DNA from: Echinometra lucunter
Lineage: Eukaryota > Echinodermata > Echinoidea > Camarodonta > Echinometridae
Direction: 5' to 3'
DNA length: 64,000 nucleotides
NCBI GenBank assembly: GCA_029962745.1
Contig: CM057159.1
Coordinates: 28,909,898 to 28,973,897 of the forward strand
Shown one piece after another: positions 60,930 to 64,000 of this stretch. The notes under the pieces are model-generated. The model did no database searches. It saw only the letters and a list, made by a program, of their open reading frames with translations, and had not been told where the DNA came from. Position numbers and translations under genes: made by a program. Numbering within the stretch: position 1 is the stretch's first letter; each line of letters starts with the position of its first letter.

Positions 60930-62007
60930 ATGGGAAAGAGAACTGTATTGAATGCCTGTGTGACAGACATTGAGAAAAGAAGAGAACCAACCAAACATTA
61001 TGTAAGTCAAGTTATTGATCAACTTCCTCTTCGTGGAGACACTTTTTTCAGAGAATCCTTGACTCTTTATTCACCATGGTTCCAAATCCTGGACTCATTG
61101 TTTGAAGTGTTCATTGTGTGTGTGCCAAAAGTCAACTTTAACAGTCTACTGTTTGTTTTATCAGTCAATCAAAACCATTTTCCCCATTTCGATTCAATAT
61201 TTTCATTTGCAATGGGGAAAAAAAATCAAGAACATGCAAGAACATTTGAAAAGTTTACAATACATGCAATGTTAAACTTATAGACAGATTTTTAATTTGA
61301 AAAGCCTGTGAGAAAATAATCCTAGAGGGTTGTAGGTGAATCACATTTTACTAGAGATGAACCCCCCCCCCTCCCCCTCCCCCTTCTGACAAAGGTTTCA
61401 TGTAGAGGACCCTTTGTCACCCTTGCTTGAGTACAGCAAGTTGGTGATGAGATTGAGGAGTTCATTTCCCATGTTATATTTCTTTTTTCTTTTTAAAGTT
61501 TCTTTAGAAATCATAGCATATTATATTGCAACATTAAGAAATATTGTATTTTGCTCTCACTTTTCTGCATTTTGATAATATCAGTTATTAGTATAAATGA
61601 GCTCTGTATTATATAAACATTGATTCCAGCTTTTATACATGTATATAATAATAATAATAATATGCAACATTTATATAGCGCTTAATACAAATGTTTCTAA
61701 GTGCTGCATATCAGTAGTAGTAGTTTTTAAAGTTTAAAGTCTACATTTTGAATTTGTAAATTGTGTAGATGAGTTAGAAGAGTGAGAATATTTTTAAAAC
61801 AAATCAAGTGAGCTATTGCAAGAGGGTGACTGTGCATATGAAATACATGTACATGTAGAACTTTGTAGGAGATATGTCAACATATATTTTTTGATCATCC
61901 CATTCTTTGTACTGATTGCAATGTAGGTGTACATCATCCATGTGACTTGGTCAGATGGTTCTGTCAATGTGGTGTATAGGAGATACAGCTCTTTCTTTGA
62001 CTTTCAG
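60930..62007 (+). CDS. SH3PXD2: SH3 and PX domain protein 2 (Tks4/Tks5), N-terminal exons, partial
   Basis: Exon 1 (60930-61001, 24 codons) reads [18 protein letters not shown] then EPTKHY, ending at a GTAAGT donor. Exon 2 (61927-62007, 27 codons) reads [20 protein letters not shown] then SSFFDFQ, ending at GTGAGT. Together they are residues 1-51, the first half of a PX domain, with the basic RRY motif that contacts 3-phosphoinositides. Both exon lengths and the V-T-W-S-D-G core fit Tks adaptors better than p47phox. The vertebrate proteins are Src substrates that scaffold podosomes/invadopodia and NADPH oxidase through several SH3 domains; that role is inferred. The remaining exons are beyond the right edge, past the tandem array in intron 2. 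Which vertebrate paralogue (A or B) is closer cannot be told; a single pre-duplication gene is likely. Confidence 0.88.
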
Positions 62008-62170
62008 GTGAGTTCTCATTTTTCTTGCCCTGCAAATTATTTGATTTACACATTTAATGAAAAGAGCTAATTGTAAAATAAAGAGGAATATGAATTGAAG
62101 TGGGGGACAAATTGTGTGAAAGTTATTTTTGTAATTCACTTTCCCTCGTGTCATCATCATCTTGATGCCT

Positions 62171-64000
62171 TTATTGTCTCGCCCACCAGAGGTGAAGGCG
62201 AGACTTAGGGATCCAAATGGCGTCCGTCCGTTGTCCGTCCGTCGTCCTTCCGTCACTAATGTTAAAGTTTACTTGCAAGACTCTCTTATGACGCATAACT
62301 TGGCAACTGCTGGTCCAATTGCAACCAAACTTGGGTGGCAGATGCACTAGGGGTACCATCATGTTGCGGTGCTGTTGGAGGTCACATGGTGAGGTCAAAG
62401 GTCATTTGAGGTCACATTGTTATAGAGTACCTGCAAGACTCTTTTTACATACCTTAAAGTTTACCTGCAAGACTCTCTTATGACACATAACTTGGCAACT
62501 GTTGGTCCAATGGCAACCAAACTTGGGTGATAGATGCATTAGGGGTAACATCATGTTGTGGTGCTGTTGGAGGTCACATGGTGAGGTCAAAGGTCATTTG
62601 AGGTCAAATGTTAGAGTTTACCTGTAAGACTCTCTTATGACAAATAACTTTGCAACCGTTGCTCCCTTTTCAACTAAACTTGGGTCATAGATGCACTTGG
62701 GGGACCTTCATGTTATAGTGGCATCGGATGTCACATGGTAAGGTCAAAGGTCATTTTATTTCAAACGTTGAAGTTTACCTGCAAGACTCTCTAATGACAC
62801 ATAACTTGGCAACTGTTGGTCCAATGGCAACCAAACTTGGGTGATAGATGCACTAGAGGTAACATCATTTTGTGGTGCTGTTGGAGGTCACATGGTGAGG
62901 TCAAAGGTCATTTTATTTCAAACGTTAGAGTTTACCTGCAAGACTCTCTTATGACAAATAACTTTGCAACCGTTGCTCCCTTTTCAACTAAACTTGGGTC
63001 ATAGATGCACTTGGGAGACCTTCATGTTATAGTGGCATCGGATGTCACATGGTAAGGTCAAAAGTCATTTTATTTCAAACGTTAAAGTTTACCTGCAAGA
63101 CTCCGTCATGACACATAACTTGACAACTGTTGGTCCAATGGCAACCAAACTTGGGTGATAAGCACACTAGGGGTAACATCATGTTGTCGTGCTGTTAGAG
63201 GTCACATGGTGAAGTCAAAGGTCATTTGAGGTCAAATGTTAAAGTTTACCTGCAAGACTCTCTTATGACAAAAAAACTTTGCAACTGTTGCTCTCTTTTC
63301 AACTTAACTTGGGTCATAGATGTACTTGGGGGACCTTCATATTATAGTGGTATCAGATGTCACATGGTAAGGTCAGAGGTCATTTTATTTCAAACATTAA
63401 AGTTTACCTGCAAGACTCTCTTATGACACATAACTTGGCACATGTTGCTGCAATAGCAACCAAATTTGGGTGATAGATGCACTAGGGGTATATTCATGCT
63501 ATTGTGCCGTCAGGTCACATGGTAAATTTAAAGGTCATTTTAGGTCAAACATTAAAGTTTACCTGCAAGACTCTCTAATGACACATAACTTGGCAACTGT
63601 TGGTCCAATGGCAACCAAACTTGGGTGATAGATGCACTAGAGGTAACATCATTTTGTGGTGCTGTTGGAGGTCACATGGTGAGGTCAAAGGTCATTTTAT
63701 TTCAAACGTTAGAGTTTACCTGCAAGACTCTCTTATGACAAATAACTTTGCAACCGTTGCTCCCTTTTCAACTAAACTTGGGTCATAGATGCACTTGGGA
63801 GACCTTCATGTTATAGTGGCATCGGATGTCACATGGTAAGGTCAAAGGTCATTTTATTTCAAACGTTAAAGTTTACCTGCAAGACTCCGTCATGACACAT
63901 AACTTGACAACTGTTGGTCCAATGGCAACCAAACTTGGGTGATAAGCACACTAGGGGTAACATCATGTTGTCGTGCTGTTAGAGGTCACATGGTGAAGTC
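62171..64000 (+). repeat. 157-bp tandem array with DR1 elements, continues off the window
   Basis: Starting after GCCCACCAGAGGTGAAGGCG and a GTCCGTCCGTCGTCC stretch, about 11 monomers of about 157 bp each begin near GTTTACCTGCAAGACTCTCT (about 62269, 62459, 62618, 62773, 62930, 63087, 63244, 63402, 63558, 63714, 63871). The segment 62776-63216 recurs almost identically at 63560-64000, an offset of 784 bp, so five monomers form a higher-order unit. Many monomers contain AGGTCAAAGGTCA. It lies in intron 2 of SH3PXD2. Confidence 0.95.

Overview
This window is nuclear DNA from a eukaryote, most likely a marine invertebrate deuterostome, with an echinoderm (sea urchin type) as my best guess. The genes are split into 40-285 bp exons by AT-rich introns with GT/AG borders. 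Many miniature inverted-repeat transposons, degraded CR1-like LINE fragments, tRNA-derived SINE pieces and microsatellites are present, plus one 500-base scaffold gap. No bacterial, viral or organellar gene organisation is visible. The echinoderm assignment rests on repeat style and on the gene set, not on a database match.

Five gene models are supported, reconstructed exon by exon with all splice phases consistent. (1) LRP2BP, minus strand, 9551-21454, seven coding exons, 364 aa, a Sel1/TPR-repeat protein. (2) PIH1D1, minus strand, 26772-35179, eight coding exons, 346 aa, the phosphopeptide-binding adaptor of the R2TP complex. (3) and (4) Two minus-strand paralogous CARD proteins, 40297-41645 (194 aa, Pro/Gln-rich linker) and 49671-52089 (about 141 aa). 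Both have a first coding exon of exactly 50 codons, the same intron phases, and a similar short C-terminal motif that resembles a RHIM/amyloid core. (5) The first two coding exons of an SH3PXD2 (Tks4/Tks5) orthologue, plus strand, 60930-62007, covering the start of the PX domain; the rest lies beyond the right edge.

Layout: 1-9.5 kb is gene-poor, with microsatellites (ATT-rich, CAT) and the scaffold gap. 9.5-24 kb holds LRP2BP and its upstream region, with a duplicated 0.35 kb segment carrying an exon-like start and splice donor. 25-35 kb holds PIH1D1, in which the end of exon 5, splice donor included, is tandemly repeated. 35-40 kb is nearly empty. 40-53 kb holds the CARD pair, interspersed with LINE relics and several MITE families. 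53-60 kb is transposon territory: a 2.1 kb hAT element with 8-bp target duplications and a nest of inverted-repeat elements. 60-64 kb has the Tks start followed by a 157-bp tandem array running off the window.

The genes do not form one pathway. The two CARD genes are the only functionally linked neighbours and are the best candidate for an undescribed system: short adaptors pairing a death-fold domain with a possible amyloid signalling motif. Several repeat families carry recognisable transcription-factor sites (perfect DR1 nuclear-receptor elements, NRF1 and AP-1 sites), so they may act as dispersed regulatory modules.
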